A DNA stretch of 64,000 nt from Nitrospiraceae bacterium UBA2600 (GTDB taxonomy: Bacteria > Nitrospirota > Thermodesulfovibrionia > Thermodesulfovibrionales > Thermodesulfovibrionaceae): contig DDKK01000036.1 in the NCBI GenBank assembly GCA_002339325.1, forward strand, positions 1 through 64,000, given 5' to 3'. Below the pieces are notes generated by a model. It did not search any database. It had not been told where the DNA came from and saw only the letters and a list, made by a program, of their open reading frames with translations. Positions 42,687 to 52,400 of this stretch are shown piece after piece (positions within the stretch are counted from its first letter, which is position 1; the number at the start of each line of letters is the position of its first letter). The translations under genes and the position numbers were made by a program.

Positions 42687-43583
42687 ACTGTAGTGTTTTA
42701 ATTTCTTATTCAAAGTATTTCTGTTTATGCCTAAAATTTTGGATGCCCTTAATTGATTTCCACCTGTTTCATTAAGAGCAAGAATAAATAGAGCTTTTTC
42801 AACTTCCTGAATAACTGTTTCATACAGATTTGAGTTTTTAATATTCTCAAAGTCTTTGAGAAGACTGCCAATTTTTTGCTCAAGAAAATTCTTTATGGAG
42901 AGTTTATCATCATATTCACCAAAAATATCTTTTGGCACTATTTTCTGATGCCTGCTTAAAATATAAGCTTTCGTCAGACATTGTTTAAGTTGATATGCAT
43001 TACCTTCCCATGGATATTCCATTATGAGGCTTTTTGCCTCCCTACTTAATATTTTCAATGGAAGATTTAGAAAGATAGAAATTTCTTGTAGGAAAAAATT
43101 TGCAAGAGGAAGTATATCCTGCTTTCTCTCTCTCAATGGAGGAATATATAGCACACAAGATTTAGAAAGCAAGTCATATATTTCACTGCTTATTTTCCCA
43201 TCCCTATAAAGATAGATAAAATCAAGTTCAGATAGGAAAATAGAACATTTAAACTTATTTTCATATCTGAATAGACTCAAAATATCGGAGTTTTCAAATT
43301 GTTCGATAATGCAAACTGTCCTGTCTTGTCTTGAACATACAGGTTTTCTTTTTAATCCACCGGATATTCTTAAAATTTCAGTATTAGGATAAAGCTGAAG
43401 AATTGTCTTTACAATATAGTCCTTTTCTGTCCCCCTTTCACCATGTATGAAAAAAACTGAGTTTTCTGAAATAGACTTTTGTAGACTTTCCACCAGAATT
43501 CGCATATGAGGACTTTTGTAAAGCTTAGTAAAATTCGCAAGATTAAAAAAACAATCAGATATCTCGCTTGATTTATGTGTCAT
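42678..43583 (-). CDS. Fis-type HTH protein with degenerate NtrC-like AAA domain
   Basis: 301 residues. The C-terminus (about 253-301) strongly resembles the E. coli Fis DNA-binding region: EVEKALFILALNETGGNQ, then RASKILGINRNTLNKKLKHY. The middle derives from a sigma-54 activator AAA domain: a damaged Walker A GERGTEKD (48-55), the retained YIPPLRERKQDI and PWEGNAYQLKQC. The sigma-54-contacting GAFTGA loop and the Walker B LFLDE are absent, and the domain is shortened. It is unlikely to activate sigma-54 promoters; a Fis-like DNA-binding or repressor role is an inference. It starts 3 bases after nadD. Confidence 0.75.
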   Translation of the reverse strand: MTHKSSEISDCFFNLANFTKLYKSPHMRILVESLQKSISENSVFFIHGERGTEKDYIVKTILQLYPNTEILRISGGLKRKPVCSRQDRTVCIIEQFENSDILSLFRYENKFKCSIFLSELDFIYLYRDGKISSEIYDLLSKSCVLYIPPLRERKQDILPLANFFLQEISIFLNLPLKILSREAKSLIMEYPWEGNAYQLKQCLTKAYILSRHQKIVPKDIFGEYDDKLSIKNFLEQKIGSLLKDFENIKNSNLYETVIQEVEKALFILALNETGGNQLRASKILGINRNTLNKKLKHYSLI

Positions 43584-43586
43584 TGT

Positions 43587-44207
43587 TCACTCCCGATAGA
43601 GTTTATTATCTTCTATGTATTCATATACTTTCTGCGGCAAAAGATAGCGAACACTTCTCCCATTTCTTAGTAATCTCCTTAAGTCTGAGGATGAGTAAAA
43701 AAAGGGAGAAATTTTTAAGAAATATAATTTTCTATCCGAATTTTTTAGACTGTAACAGCCTTCTCCTATCCGAGATTCTATGAACTCTGAATTCTCAAAA
43801 TTATTATAGCCAGGCCTTGACATTACTATAATATCTACCATCTTCAAAATTTTTTCAGGCTTGTGCCACCTTGGCAACTCTAAAAAGGAGTCCACACCAA
43901 TTATAAACAAAAGAGTATTACTTTCGTAAAGCTTTTTAAAATGCATTAGAGTATTAACTGAATAAGAAGGTCTATTTATTTTTATCTCGTAATCGGAAAC
44001 TTCAAAATAAGGATTATCCTCTGTAGCCAGAACAGTCATATTATACCTGTGGAAGCTTTCGGCAATATCATTATTTTTAAGAGGAGGTATTCCAGATGGT
44101 ATAAATATAATCTTGTCTAACTTTAAATTTTCACGAACCTCTTCTGCCCCCCTTAAATGACCAAAATGAATGGGATTAAAAGTACCCCCGAAAATTCCTA
44201 TCTTCAT
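43587..44207 (-). CDS. nadD: Nicotinate-nucleotide adenylyltransferase
   Basis: 206 residues with the nucleotidyl-transfer motif GIFGGTFNPIHFGHLRGAEEV at the start and SSSDLRRLLRNGRSVRYLLP near the end (the ISST-type motif reads YSSSDLR). It makes deamido-NAD from nicotinate mononucleotide. It follows proA by 7 bases. Confidence 0.94.
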   Translation of the reverse strand: MKIGIFGGTFNPIHFGHLRGAEEVRENLKLDKIIFIPSGIPPLKNNDIAESFHRYNMTVLATEDNPYFEVSDYEIKINRPSYSVNTLMHFKKLYESNTLLFIIGVDSFLELPRWHKPEKILKMVDIIVMSRPGYNNFENSEFIESRIGEGCYSLKNSDRKLYFLKISPFFYSSSDLRRLLRNGRSVRYLLPQKVYEYIEDNKLYRE

Positions 44208-44214
44208 ATTGTTG

Positions 44215-45465
44215 TCATTCTCTCAACTGTCCGCTACCGAAAACGATAAATTTCATGCATGTAAGTTCTTCAAGACCCATGGGCCCTCGGGCATGTATTT
44301 TATCTGTAGATATACCTATTTCAGCTCCAAGTCCAAACTGGTATCCGTCGTTAAGTCTTGTAGAAGCATTTACAAAGACTGCCGATGAATCTACTTCTCT
44401 TAAAAATCTCATTGCCCTTTCATAATTTTTTGTTACTATTGAATCTGAGTGGGCAGAACCATACTTTGCTATATGTTCCATAGCCTCATCCATATCTTTT
44501 ACTACCTTAACATTTAGAATAAAGTCTAAGTATTCTTTACTGAAATCCTCTTCTGTAACTTCCTTTACACTCGGATATATTGCTTTTGTTTTATCGCATC
44601 CTCTTAATTCCACTCGAGCCTTTTCAAATCTCTTAAGCATTTTAGGTAAAAATTTTTTCGCTATAGGTTCATCAACAAGCATTGTCTCCATTGCATTACA
44701 TGTAGCAGGTCTCTGAACCTTAGCATTGAAACATATTTCTTCTGCCATTTTTAAATCTGCTTCTCGGTCAACAAATACATGACAGACTCCTTTATAGTGT
44801 TTTAGAACGGGAATCCTTGAATTTTCAGTGACAGTTCTTATAAGTCCTTCACCTCCCCGAGGAATAATAAGGTCAATTAACCCCTCCAGTTTTATCATCT
44901 CTAAAACAGCCTCTCTCTGAGGAATATCCAGATAGGTTACAACTCCTTCATGCATTCCTTCATCCCGGAGAGCATCTTTTAGAATTTTTACCAAGCACAC
45001 ATTAGAATTTATCGCTTCAGAGCCTCCTCTTAACACCACAGAATTACCAGCTTTAAGACATAATCCTGTCACATCTACCGTCACGTTTGGCCTTGCTTCG
45101 TATATAACGCCTATCACTCCAATAGGAACTCGCATTCTTCCAACCATCATGCCATTAGGTCTTAGCCACATCTTTGTTATCTCTCCTACTGGGTCCGGAA
45201 GGGCAACAACTTCATTAAGTCCTTTAACCATTTCAGATATTCTCTTTTCCGTGAGAGTCAGTCTGTCAATAAGAGCCTTTGAAAGTCCTTTTTTCTCAGC
45301 ATTAATCACATCTATTTTATTTGATTCTATTAATTCCTTTTCTCTCTGTTTTATGTAATCAGCCATTTTCAGAATTATTCTGTTTTTAAGCTCGGAAGAT
45401 GCTTTAGCTATAAAACGAGATGCTTCCTTTGCTTCCTTTGCCTTCTTCAAAATCTTTTCTCTCAT
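44215..45465 (-). CDS. proA: Gamma-glutamyl phosphate reductase
   Basis: 416 residues of the aldehyde-dehydrogenase superfamily: IGVIYEARPNVTVDV, QRPATCNAMETMLVDEP with the catalytic cysteine, and GLGAEIGISTDKIHARGPMG. It reduces glutamyl 5-phosphate to the semialdehyde in proline synthesis. AGGAGG precedes the ATG. The kinase proB is not adjacent. proA-nadD neighbours are common in other genomes. Confidence 0.96.
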   Translation of the reverse strand: MREKILKKAKEAKEASRFIAKASSELKNRIILKMADYIKQREKELIESNKIDVINAEKKGLSKALIDRLTLTEKRISEMVKGLNEVVALPDPVGEITKMWLRPNGMMVGRMRVPIGVIGVIYEARPNVTVDVTGLCLKAGNSVVLRGGSEAINSNVCLVKILKDALRDEGMHEGVVTYLDIPQREAVLEMIKLEGLIDLIIPRGGEGLIRTVTENSRIPVLKHYKGVCHVFVDREADLKMAEEICFNAKVQRPATCNAMETMLVDEPIAKKFLPKMLKRFEKARVELRGCDKTKAIYPSVKEVTEEDFSKEYLDFILNVKVVKDMDEAMEHIAKYGSAHSDSIVTKNYERAMRFLREVDSSAVFVNASTRLNDGYQFGLGAEIGISTDKIHARGPMGLEELTCMKFIVFGSGQLRE

Positions 45466-45495
45466 AACAAATTACCTCCTTTTGAAAATTTTAAT

Positions 45496-45524
45496 TTGCA
45501 TATTTTAACTTTTTTTGTTATATT
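45496..45524 (+). promoter_or_regulatory. Promoter for the ferredoxin gene
   Basis: TTGCAT (45496-45501) and TATATT (45519-45524) are separated by exactly 17 bases, with TGT before the -10. The start near 45531 gives a leader of about 33 bases containing AGGAGG (45547-45552). Confidence 0.6.
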
Positions 45525-45563
45525 TTATGAAAACAAATTCACAAAAAGGAGGTGACTACTATT

Positions 45564-45746
45564 ATGGCAACACCAGTAGTCGATTACGATCTCTGTGTAG
45601 GATGTGGAAGCTGCGCAGAAGTTTGTCCTGAAGTATTTGAAATGAGAGATGATAAGGCTTGGGTTATTGGACCAGACAAATGCTCAACTTGTGACTGTCA
45701 ACAGGCAGCAGACCTTTGTCCATCTCAGGCAATTAGATTTGAGTAG
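45564..45746 (+). CDS. Ferredoxin with eight cysteines in an unusual second motif
   Basis: 60 residues from the ATG at 45564, which follows AGGAGG; an in-frame GTG at 45552 lies inside that ribosome site. The first half has a normal [4Fe-4S] motif (Cys11, 14, 17, 21 in LCVGCGSCAEVCP). The second half reads CSTCDCQQAADLCP (Cys40, 43, 45, 52), a CxxCxC-x6-CP spacing instead of CxxCxxCxxxCP. It could bind one or two clusters. Stand-alone gene between a good promoter and a strong terminator, so it is probably well expressed. Confidence 0.88.
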   Translation: MATPVVDYDLCVGCGSCAEVCPEVFEMRDDKAWVIGPDKCSTCDCQQAADLCPSQAIRFE

Positions 45747-45750
45747 AAGA

Positions 45751-45787
45751 ATTGATAGGGTAGAGTCTAAGACTCTGCCCTATCAAT
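45751..45787. terminator. Strong bidirectional terminator hairpin
   Basis: A 17-base arm (45751-45767, beginning ATTGATAGGG) pairs with 45771-45787 across a 3-base loop, with a single non-Watson-Crick position (U-G on the plus strand). T-rich sequence follows on the plus strand. It separates the ferredoxin gene from the convergent NUDIX gene. Confidence 0.85.
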
Positions 45788-45789
45788 AT

Positions 45790-46350
45790 TTATTTGATAT
45801 ACCTTTTTGCAAGCTCTAAGAAGCCGTATATTTTCAGGTCTATTAAATCACCTTGTTCTCTTCTTTCTCCCAAAAAATCAAAAGCTTTTTTATGATTGAT
45901 TTTAAGCACTTCTATAAGTTCTGATTCGTCTGGAGGATATTTTTTCCGTAAGTCTTCTGGAGCTTCTTTTACATTTTTGGCTACATAAACAGTTATTACC
46001 TCCGTTGAAAGACCAGAGGATACAGGACCTTCGGCAAGAAAGAGAATATCATCACATATTAGGCCAGTCTCTTCAATTAGTTCTCTCCTCGCTACTTCAA
46101 TTAATGCCTCTTTTTTATCATTTAATCCAGCGGGAAATTCTATTACATATCCACCAAAGGCTGGTCTAAACTGTCTAATAAAGACAAATTCTCCTGCCGA
46201 TGTTATTGGAATTACAATTACAATACCTTTACTGTTTTTTCTCTCTACCGCTTCCCACTTTCGTGTATGGCCATCCCGGTCAATAAAAGTGATTAAGACT
46301 ATTCGTAGAAAATTACCTTCCCATAGTGTCTCTTTTTTAATTATTTTCAT
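45790..46350 (-). CDS. NUDIX hydrolase, ADP-ribose pyrophosphatase type
   Basis: 186 residues with a full Nudix box: GLNDKKEALIEVARREL then IEETGL (Gx5Ex7RELxEExGL). The preceding FIRQFRPAFGGYVIEFPAG matches ADP-ribose pyrophosphatases, which split ADP-ribose to AMP and ribose 5-phosphate. It is the last gene of the cimA-hisI-HIT-NUDIX unit, 9 bases after the HIT gene. Confidence 0.88.
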   Translation of the reverse strand: MKIIKKETLWEGNFLRIVLITFIDRDGHTRKWEAVERKNSKGIVIVIPITSAGEFVFIRQFRPAFGGYVIEFPAGLNDKKEALIEVARRELIEETGLICDDILFLAEGPVSSGLSTEVITVYVAKNVKEAPEDLRKKYPPDESELIEVLKINHKKAFDFLGERREQGDLIDLKIYGFLELAKRYIK

Positions 46351-46359
46351 TTTCCATTT

Positions 46360-46701
46360 CTATCCAGGAGGCCAGTGCATTACTCTTCCCGCAAGAAGAT
46401 GAAAATGGAGATGAAAAACAGTCTGTCCGCCTTCACTATTGCAGTTAACAACCACTCTGAAGCCTTTTTCATCAAAAGCCATTTCTTTGGCAATTCTCTT
46501 AGCCACAAGGAATATATGTCCGATTAATTCTTTATCAGACTCGTTTATATCAAGAATAGTGGAATAGTGTTTTTTAGGTATTATGAGGATATGAACCGGA
46601 GCCTGTGGTGCTATGTCATGGAAAGCTAAAACATGTTCATCCTCATATACTTTTCTCGATGGGATTTCACCATTTACAATTCTACAAAACAGACAGCTCA
46701 T
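46360..46701 (-). CDS. HIT-family purine nucleoside phosphoramidase (HinT-like)
   Basis: 113 residues with CLFCRIVNGEIPS at the start, VHILIIPKKHY and the triad HLHFHLLAGR near the C-terminus, the compact HinT/PKCI layout. HinT enzymes hydrolyse adenosine phosphoramidates. It lies 1 base after hisI. It is distinct from the longer Ap4A-type HIT gene at 25378-25863. Confidence 0.93.
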   Translation of the reverse strand: MSCLFCRIVNGEIPSRKVYEDEHVLAFHDIAPQAPVHILIIPKKHYSTILDINESDKELIGHIFLVAKRIAKEMAFDEKGFRVVVNCNSEGGQTVFHLHFHLLAGRVMHWPPG

Positions 46702-46702
46702 T

Positions 46703-47032
46703 TTAATCCTTTTTTAGAGGGATTTCTCTGTAAAAACAGGTTCTATTACCTGTATGACAGGCACCGCTTCCGTGTTGCTTAACCATTACAAGTAGGCAAT
46801 CGGCATCGCAGTCATATAAGATAGATTTAACTTCTTGAACATTTCCAGAGGTTTCTCCTTTTTTCCAATATTTCTTTCGAGAACGAGACCAGAAATGAGT
46901 ATAACCTGTCTCTAAAGTTCTTCTCAGGGCTTCTCTATCCATATATGCAACCATTAAAACCTCCTTTGTATCAATCTCTTGTATTACAGCGGGAATTAAT
47001 CCCTTTTCATCAAAACTTAGATTTTCAAGCAT
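46703..47032 (-). CDS. hisI: Phosphoribosyl-AMP cyclohydrolase
   Basis: 109 residues: [36 protein letters not shown], and the metal-binding [22 protein letters not shown]. It opens the purine ring of phosphoribosyl-AMP, the third step of histidine synthesis. There is no HisE domain, so this is the monofunctional form. It overlaps cimA by 8 bases; no other his gene is in the window. Confidence 0.95.
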   Translation of the reverse strand: MLENLSFDEKGLIPAVIQEIDTKEVLMVAYMDREALRRTLETGYTHFWSRSRKKYWKKGETSGNVQEVKSILYDCDADCLLVMVKQHGSGACHTGNRTCFYREIPLKKD

Positions 47033-48617
47033 TCGAGTTCTCCCTTTTTGATTTTTCCTTATAAAGTTTGTACTCTATCCCATCAACAATAGCCTGCCAA
47101 GATGCTTCGATTATATTTTCAGAAACACCAACAGTGCTCCAAACATCTTCATCATCGCCAGATTCTATTAAAACTCTAACCTTAGAAGCTGTTCCTTTTC
47201 CTGAATTAACAACTCTGACTTTGTAGTCCTTTAATTTAACCTTTTTAAGCTCTGGGTAAAATCTTTCGAGTGCCTTTCTTAAGGCATTATCTAAAGCATT
47301 CACAGGACCATTACCAGTAGCAGCGGTATGTTCTATATTCTTACCAACCCTCACCATTATGGTCGCCTCACTTAAAGGCGGTTCATCCCACTTTCTTTTT
47401 TCATCGATAACTCTAAATCCTATCAAGTCAAAAAATTTTCTCTTTAAACCCAATGTCTTTTTGAATAAAAGTTCAAGTGATGCATCAGCTCCTTCGAATT
47501 GAAATCCCTCATTTTCTAAGTTTTTCACTGCATCTACGATTGCTTGAACATCAGGAGAATTAGGGTCAAGAGAAATATTAAACTCCTCTGCTTTTTTCAA
47601 AATATTACTTTTACCTGCCAGGTCAGATACCAGAACTCTTTGTCTATTTCCTACCAGTTGAGGCCTGATATGCTCGTATGTTTCAGGTCTTTTTCTTATA
47701 GCACTTACATGTACTCCTCCTTTATGAGCAAAAGCACTTTCACCGACAAAAGGTTGTCTTTTAAAAGGAGTTAAATTGGCTATTTCATATACAAATCTTG
47801 AAATCTCCGTTAGATTTCTTAATTTTTCATCATCAATACACCGAAAGCCAAGTTTAATCTGTAAATTCGGAATAAGGGAGCATAAGTTGGCATTTCCACA
47901 TCTTTCGCCAAAACCATTCATAGTTCCTTGCACATGAACAGCTCCATTTAGTACAGCTACGATACTGTTTGCTACTGCGCAATCTGAATCATTATGGGCA
48001 TGAACACCGAGAGGTGCTCGAATTTTTTCTTTTACTTTTATCATTATTTCGGAAATCTCATGAGGCAGAGTGCCTCCATTTGTATCACATAAAACAAGAC
48101 AATCTGCACCAGCCTGCTCAGCTACCTCTAAACATTTTTGGGCATACTCTGGATTGTCTTTGAAACCATCAAAAAAGTGTTCAGCATCAAAAAATACTTT
48201 ATTAACGTATTTTTTTAAGTAAACTATGGTGTTATATATGAGCGATAGATTTTCTTCGAGAGAAATCTTCAAAGCTTCTGTTACATGGAAATCCCAGCTT
48301 TTTCCAAATATTGTTATAATTTCGGTTTCAGAGGCAATCAAGGTCTTAATATTTGCATCATTTTCAATTTTTAATTTTGGTCTGTGGGTGCTACCAAAGG
48401 CTACTATCTTAGAATTCTTAAGATTTAGCTTTTTAACTTTTTTGAAAAACTCGGCATCCTTTGGATTTGAACCAGGCCATCCTCCTTCAATATAATGAAC
48501 TCCCAGCTCATCAAGTTTTTCAGTGATTTTTAACTTATCTTCAAGAGAAAAAGAAATATCCTCTGCCTGAGCTCCATCTCTCAGGGTCGTATCGTATATT
48601 TCAATTGTTCTGTTCAT
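47025..48617 (-). CDS. cimA: Citramalate synthase (CimA, TIGR00977 type)
   Basis: 530 residues: a TIM-barrel condensing domain beginning [16 protein letters not shown], with [14 protein letters not shown] and [15 protein letters not shown], a linker, and a C-terminal LeuA-like regulatory domain (about 400-520). It condenses pyruvate and acetyl-CoA to (R)-citramalate, the threonine-independent route to isoleucine. This length and GERCGN fit CimA better than 2-isopropylmalate synthase. The ATG lacks a Shine-Dalgarno and follows a -10 box by 6 bases. Confidence 0.9.
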   Translation of the reverse strand: MNRTIEIYDTTLRDGAQAEDISFSLEDKLKITEKLDELGVHYIEGGWPGSNPKDAEFFKKVKKLNLKNSKIVAFGSTHRPKLKIENDANIKTLIASETEIITIFGKSWDFHVTEALKISLEENLSLIYNTIVYLKKYVNKVFFDAEHFFDGFKDNPEYAQKCLEVAEQAGADCLVLCDTNGGTLPHEISEIMIKVKEKIRAPLGVHAHNDSDCAVANSIVAVLNGAVHVQGTMNGFGERCGNANLCSLIPNLQIKLGFRCIDDEKLRNLTEISRFVYEIANLTPFKRQPFVGESAFAHKGGVHVSAIRKRPETYEHIRPQLVGNRQRVLVSDLAGKSNILKKAEEFNISLDPNSPDVQAIVDAVKNLENEGFQFEGADASLELLFKKTLGLKRKFFDLIGFRVIDEKRKWDEPPLSEATIMVRVGKNIEHTAATGNGPVNALDNALRKALERFYPELKKVKLKDYKVRVVNSGKGTASKVRVLIESGDDEDVWSTVGVSENIIEASWQAIVDGIEYKLYKEKSKRENSNA

Positions 48618-48623
48618 AGCTGT

Positions 48624-48653
48624 AATATATTAAATTTTTGTTATATTTGGCAA
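48624..48653 (-). promoter_or_regulatory. Promoter for cimA-hisI-HIT-NUDIX, leaderless arrangement
   Basis: On the minus strand TTGCCA (48648-48653) and TATATT (48624-48629) are 18 bases apart. The cimA ATG starts 6 bases after the -10, so the transcript should begin at the start codon. Confidence 0.55.
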
Positions 48654-48678
48654 GAAATTATTTTAATTGGTAAAGAGA

Positions 48679-48706
48679 AAGGAGAGCCCTTTAAAGAGCT
48701 CTCCTT
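48679..48706 (-). terminator. Terminator of the formate dehydrogenase operon
   Basis: AAGGAGAGC (48679-48687) and GCTCTCCTT (48698-48706) form a perfect 9-bp stem with a 10-base loop, followed on the minus strand by a T-rich tail (TTTCTCTTT). It lies about 10 bases after the fdhB stop. Confidence 0.75.
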
Positions 48707-48716
48707 AGAAGTTATC

Positions 48717-49451
48717 TTATTTCTCAGTAGATTTGTGCGCCAGATATCTGACAAAAGTTGATGCTGTTGAGTCACCTCTTCCTACAAGTGTCCTCAATAC
48801 AGAACCCCAGAATGCAACAGACTCAGAAATTTTCGGAGACTCTGCAAGTTTATAAATCTTTGGAGAGTCAGTCAAAGCAAAGATAACTCCAAGACCGCCA
48901 AGTTCTGTCTCTCCATAGATTTTATATTTCTTTGCCTTTGCCTCTTTTAGCAATGCATCCCTGTCTCCGTATCTTATAGCTCCGGTTGGGCAAGTTTTTG
49001 CACAGGCAGGTGTTAATCCTGCACGAACTCTGTCAATGCAGAGGTGACACTTGGCAATTTTGCCTTTTCCACCCTGGTCATACCTGGGTATATCAAATGG
49101 GCAGGCAGACTTGCAGGCATGACAGGCGATGCATTTGTTTTTATCATAATAAACAATGCCCGTGTCTTTGTCCTTTATGAGCGCGCCAACTGGACATATC
49201 TGTACACAGGCAGGCTCACCGCAGTGCATACAGCGCTGACTTACAAATAGCCACTTTACACCTTTCTGGTCAGCATGCTCAATGAATCTGATTTTATTGA
49301 AATTGTTACCATCTAAATCTGGTGGATTTTCGTGGGTTCCGTTGTTTTTTGTCTTGGTTGCAGGAAGCTGATTCCACTCCTTGCAGGCTACCTGACAGGC
49401 TCTGCACCCTACACATATATCTGGTGTTATTAACAATCCCTTACGTGCCAT
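48717..49451 (-). CDS. fdhB: Formate dehydrogenase beta (iron-sulfur) subunit
   Basis: 244 residues with four [4Fe-4S] motifs: CVGCRACQVACKEW, CMHCGEPACVQICP, CIACHACKSACPFDIP, and CHLCIDRVRAGLTPACAKTCP. It relays electrons from the catalytic subunit. There is no signal peptide (carried across by the Tat signal of the partner) and no C-terminal membrane helix, unlike FdnH. No cytochrome b subunit gene follows, so the enzyme may be a soluble periplasmic FdhAB that passes electrons to a cytochrome c or a separate membrane acceptor. A Shine-Dalgarno (GGAGG) precedes the ATG. Confidence 0.93.
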   Translation of the reverse strand: MARKGLLITPDICVGCRACQVACKEWNQLPATKTKNNGTHENPPDLDGNNFNKIRFIEHADQKGVKWLFVSQRCMHCGEPACVQICPVGALIKDKDTGIVYYDKNKCIACHACKSACPFDIPRYDQGGKGKIAKCHLCIDRVRAGLTPACAKTCPTGAIRYGDRDALLKEAKAKKYKIYGETELGGLGVIFALTDSPKIYKLAESPKISESVAFWGSVLRTLVGRGDSTASTFVRYLAHKSTEK

Positions 49452-49461
49452 GTTTCACCTC

Positions 49462-52400
49462 CTATGCCTTCTCTATGTTTACCATGAATGCCTTTGATTC
49501 AGGAATCATGGTATTGGGGTCACCAATTGTTGGTGTAAGCAGGTTTGCACTGTCTCCGCCTGAGCCATCCTCTGGGAATTTCCATCCGTAATGCCATGGT
49601 AATCCTACTATGTGAATAGTCTGCCCAAGAACTTTCATTGGTTGAAGCCTTGGCGTGATAATTGCTATTGCCCACAGTTTTCCCCTTGCAGAAGACACTA
49701 TTACCTTATCTCCACTCTTTATTCCTTTTTCCTTTGCAAGCACAGGGTCTATCTCAGCAAAAATCTGGGGCTCAAGCTCTCTGAGCCAATCAGTATGTCT
49801 TGTCATAACTCCTGTCTGCCAGTGTTCTGTTACTCTGTAAGTAGTTCCTACATAAGGATATCTGGTGTCGCAGTAAACAAATACGTCTGTGTCTGCATCA
49901 AAGAGCTTTACTGTTGGATTAATTCTATGCTTCTTGTAAAGAGGATTTTCCTGGAAAGGACACTCAAGGGGCTCATAATGCACCGGAAATGGTCCATCGG
50001 CCATGCCAGGTCCGAATATAGCACCTACACCAAGCGGCTTCATTATGAATGGCAGTTTTCCACCTTCAAGAGCAAGAGGCGGCTGAGGTCCATCAGCAAT
50101 GTCTCCAACCCATTTTTTATTAGCTGCATCCCATTTAATTACAGCTCTCTTTGGATCCCATGGATTACCTTGTGGGTCAACGCTGGCACGGTTGTAAATA
50201 ATTCTTCTATTTACTGGCCATGACCATGCCCAGTTGGGGAAAAGTCCTAATCCTGTTGGGTCTTCTTTGCCCCTTCTTGCCATCATATTGCCAGCGTCTG
50301 TATAGCTACCACAGTATATCCAGTTACCACAGGCTGTTCTTCCATCATCAAGAAGTAATGCAAAGGAAGGAACTTGCTGTCCCTTCTTGTAAGCCTTCTT
50401 GTCATTAGGATGCTCAGGCACATCGGCTGTAAAGTATCCGTTAATCTCTTTGGCAACTTTGTGAACATCAACATGTTTAATTTTTCCGTTTTTGTCTTTT
50501 TCACCGTAATCCCAAGTTAAGTGCAAGATAGGATCAGGGAATGCTCCTTTTTCTTTCTCATAAAGTTTCTTTACTCTAAAGTAAAGCTCATTAATTATCT
50601 CTGCATCGGGCATGCACTTGCCAGGTGGATTTACAGCTTTATATCTCCACTGGGCTATTCTTCCAGAGTTGGTTACACTTCCCTCTTTTTCAACAGAAGC
50701 TGCACAGGGCAGGAAAAATACTTCTGTTTTTATCTTCTTTGAATCCATGCCAGGGCCTTTCCAGAAGGAAGAAGTTTCATTATCCCAGAGATTGACGCAT
50801 ACAAGCCAATCAAGCTTTGCAAGAGCCTGTCTTGTTTTGTTGGAATTAGCACCAGAACATGCAGGATTCTGCCCCCAAGCAAAGAAGCCTTTTATTTTGC
50901 CCTTATACATCTGGTCAAAAATCATAAGCCATGAGCAGTTCTGTGTGTCATCTCTCTTTGGCAGATAGCTATAGCAGTAGTCATTCTCCTTTGTTGCCTT
51001 ATCTCCATATATTGCTTTGAGATAACTTACAATATATTTTGGTCTGTTGCTCAACCAGTTGAGGCTCTTAGGTTCTTTTGTTTTCGGTGTATATTTTTCA
51101 ATATAAGTTTTAAGGTCAACATCGCTTGCAACAGGAGTTGGATTATATCCGGTCAGAATATGGAAAAGAAGACCCGCATCAGTTGAACCTTGAACGTTGG
51201 ACTCTCCTCTTAGAGCATTAATTCCACCACCTGCCATTCCCATGTTTCCAAGAAGAAGTTGAATAATTGACATGGCTCTTATGTTCTGGGCACCAACTGT
51301 GTGTTGAGTCCATCCCATTGCATAACATTCTGTCATAACCTTGTCTGGTTTACCTGTAGAGGCAAGAATTTTATAGCACTCTTCTATTTTGTCTTTTGGA
51401 GCTCCTGTTATATTGGAAACAACGTCAAGTGTATATCTTGAATAAATTTTTCTAAGTAATTGAAATACACAGTGTGGGTCTTGAAGCGTTGGGTCCTTTT
51501 TAGGAATTCCATTTTCATCAAGTTGGAACTTCCAAGTAGCCTTGTCATACGCCCTCTTTTTCTCATCGTAGCCTGAAAAAACTCCATCAAGTTCATCGGG
51601 CAGTTTAAAGTTAGGGTCAACAAGGAAAGAGGCATCGGTGTAATTTAATACATAGTCTTTGAAGTAGAGATTGTTATCAATGATGTATTTAATCAATCCT
51701 CCTAAAAATACAATGTCTGTTCCAGAACGTATCGGGACATAGAGGTCTGCTTTTGCTGCTGTTCTTGTGAAACGAGGGTCAACTACGACAAGCTTTGCTC
51801 CCCTTTGCTCTTTTGCTCTCATAATCCATTTCATAGCAACGGGATGATTTTCAGCGGGATTACCTCCCATTATTAAAATTACATCTGCATTTTTGAGGTC
51901 TGTGTATTGATTGGTCATTGCTCCTCTACCAAACGACTCTCCCAGAGCCGCTACAGTAGGGGAGTGTCATATACGGGCTTGATGTTCGATGTAGACCAAT
52001 CCCCATGAACGGAGTAATTTCTGAAGTATATAACACTCCTCATTGTCAAGAGCTGCTGAACCCACATGAGCAATAGCATCAACCCTATTGACTACCTGGC
52101 CTTTTTCATTTTTAACAATGAAATTCTTGTCTCTTGTTTGTTTTATGAGCTTTGCAATTTTATCTAATGCTTCATCCCACGAAATCTTCTTCCACTGATT
52201 TGAACCTGGAGCACGATAAAGAGGTTCTGTAACTCTGTATGGATTATTAGCCATCTGATAAATTGAAGCTCCCTTTGGACATAGAGCACCCTCATTAATA
52301 GGACCGTCTGGGTCACCCTCGGTGTTGACAACCTTACCATCCTTTACAGACACAATAATACTACAACCTACTGAACAGTAAGGACATACAGTAGTTGTCT

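Noticed and set aside
51967..51969. Stop codon splitting fdhA into a pseudogene
   Set aside because: The codon is UGA at the known selenocysteine position, both halves are full-family sequence, and a SECIS-like stem follows.
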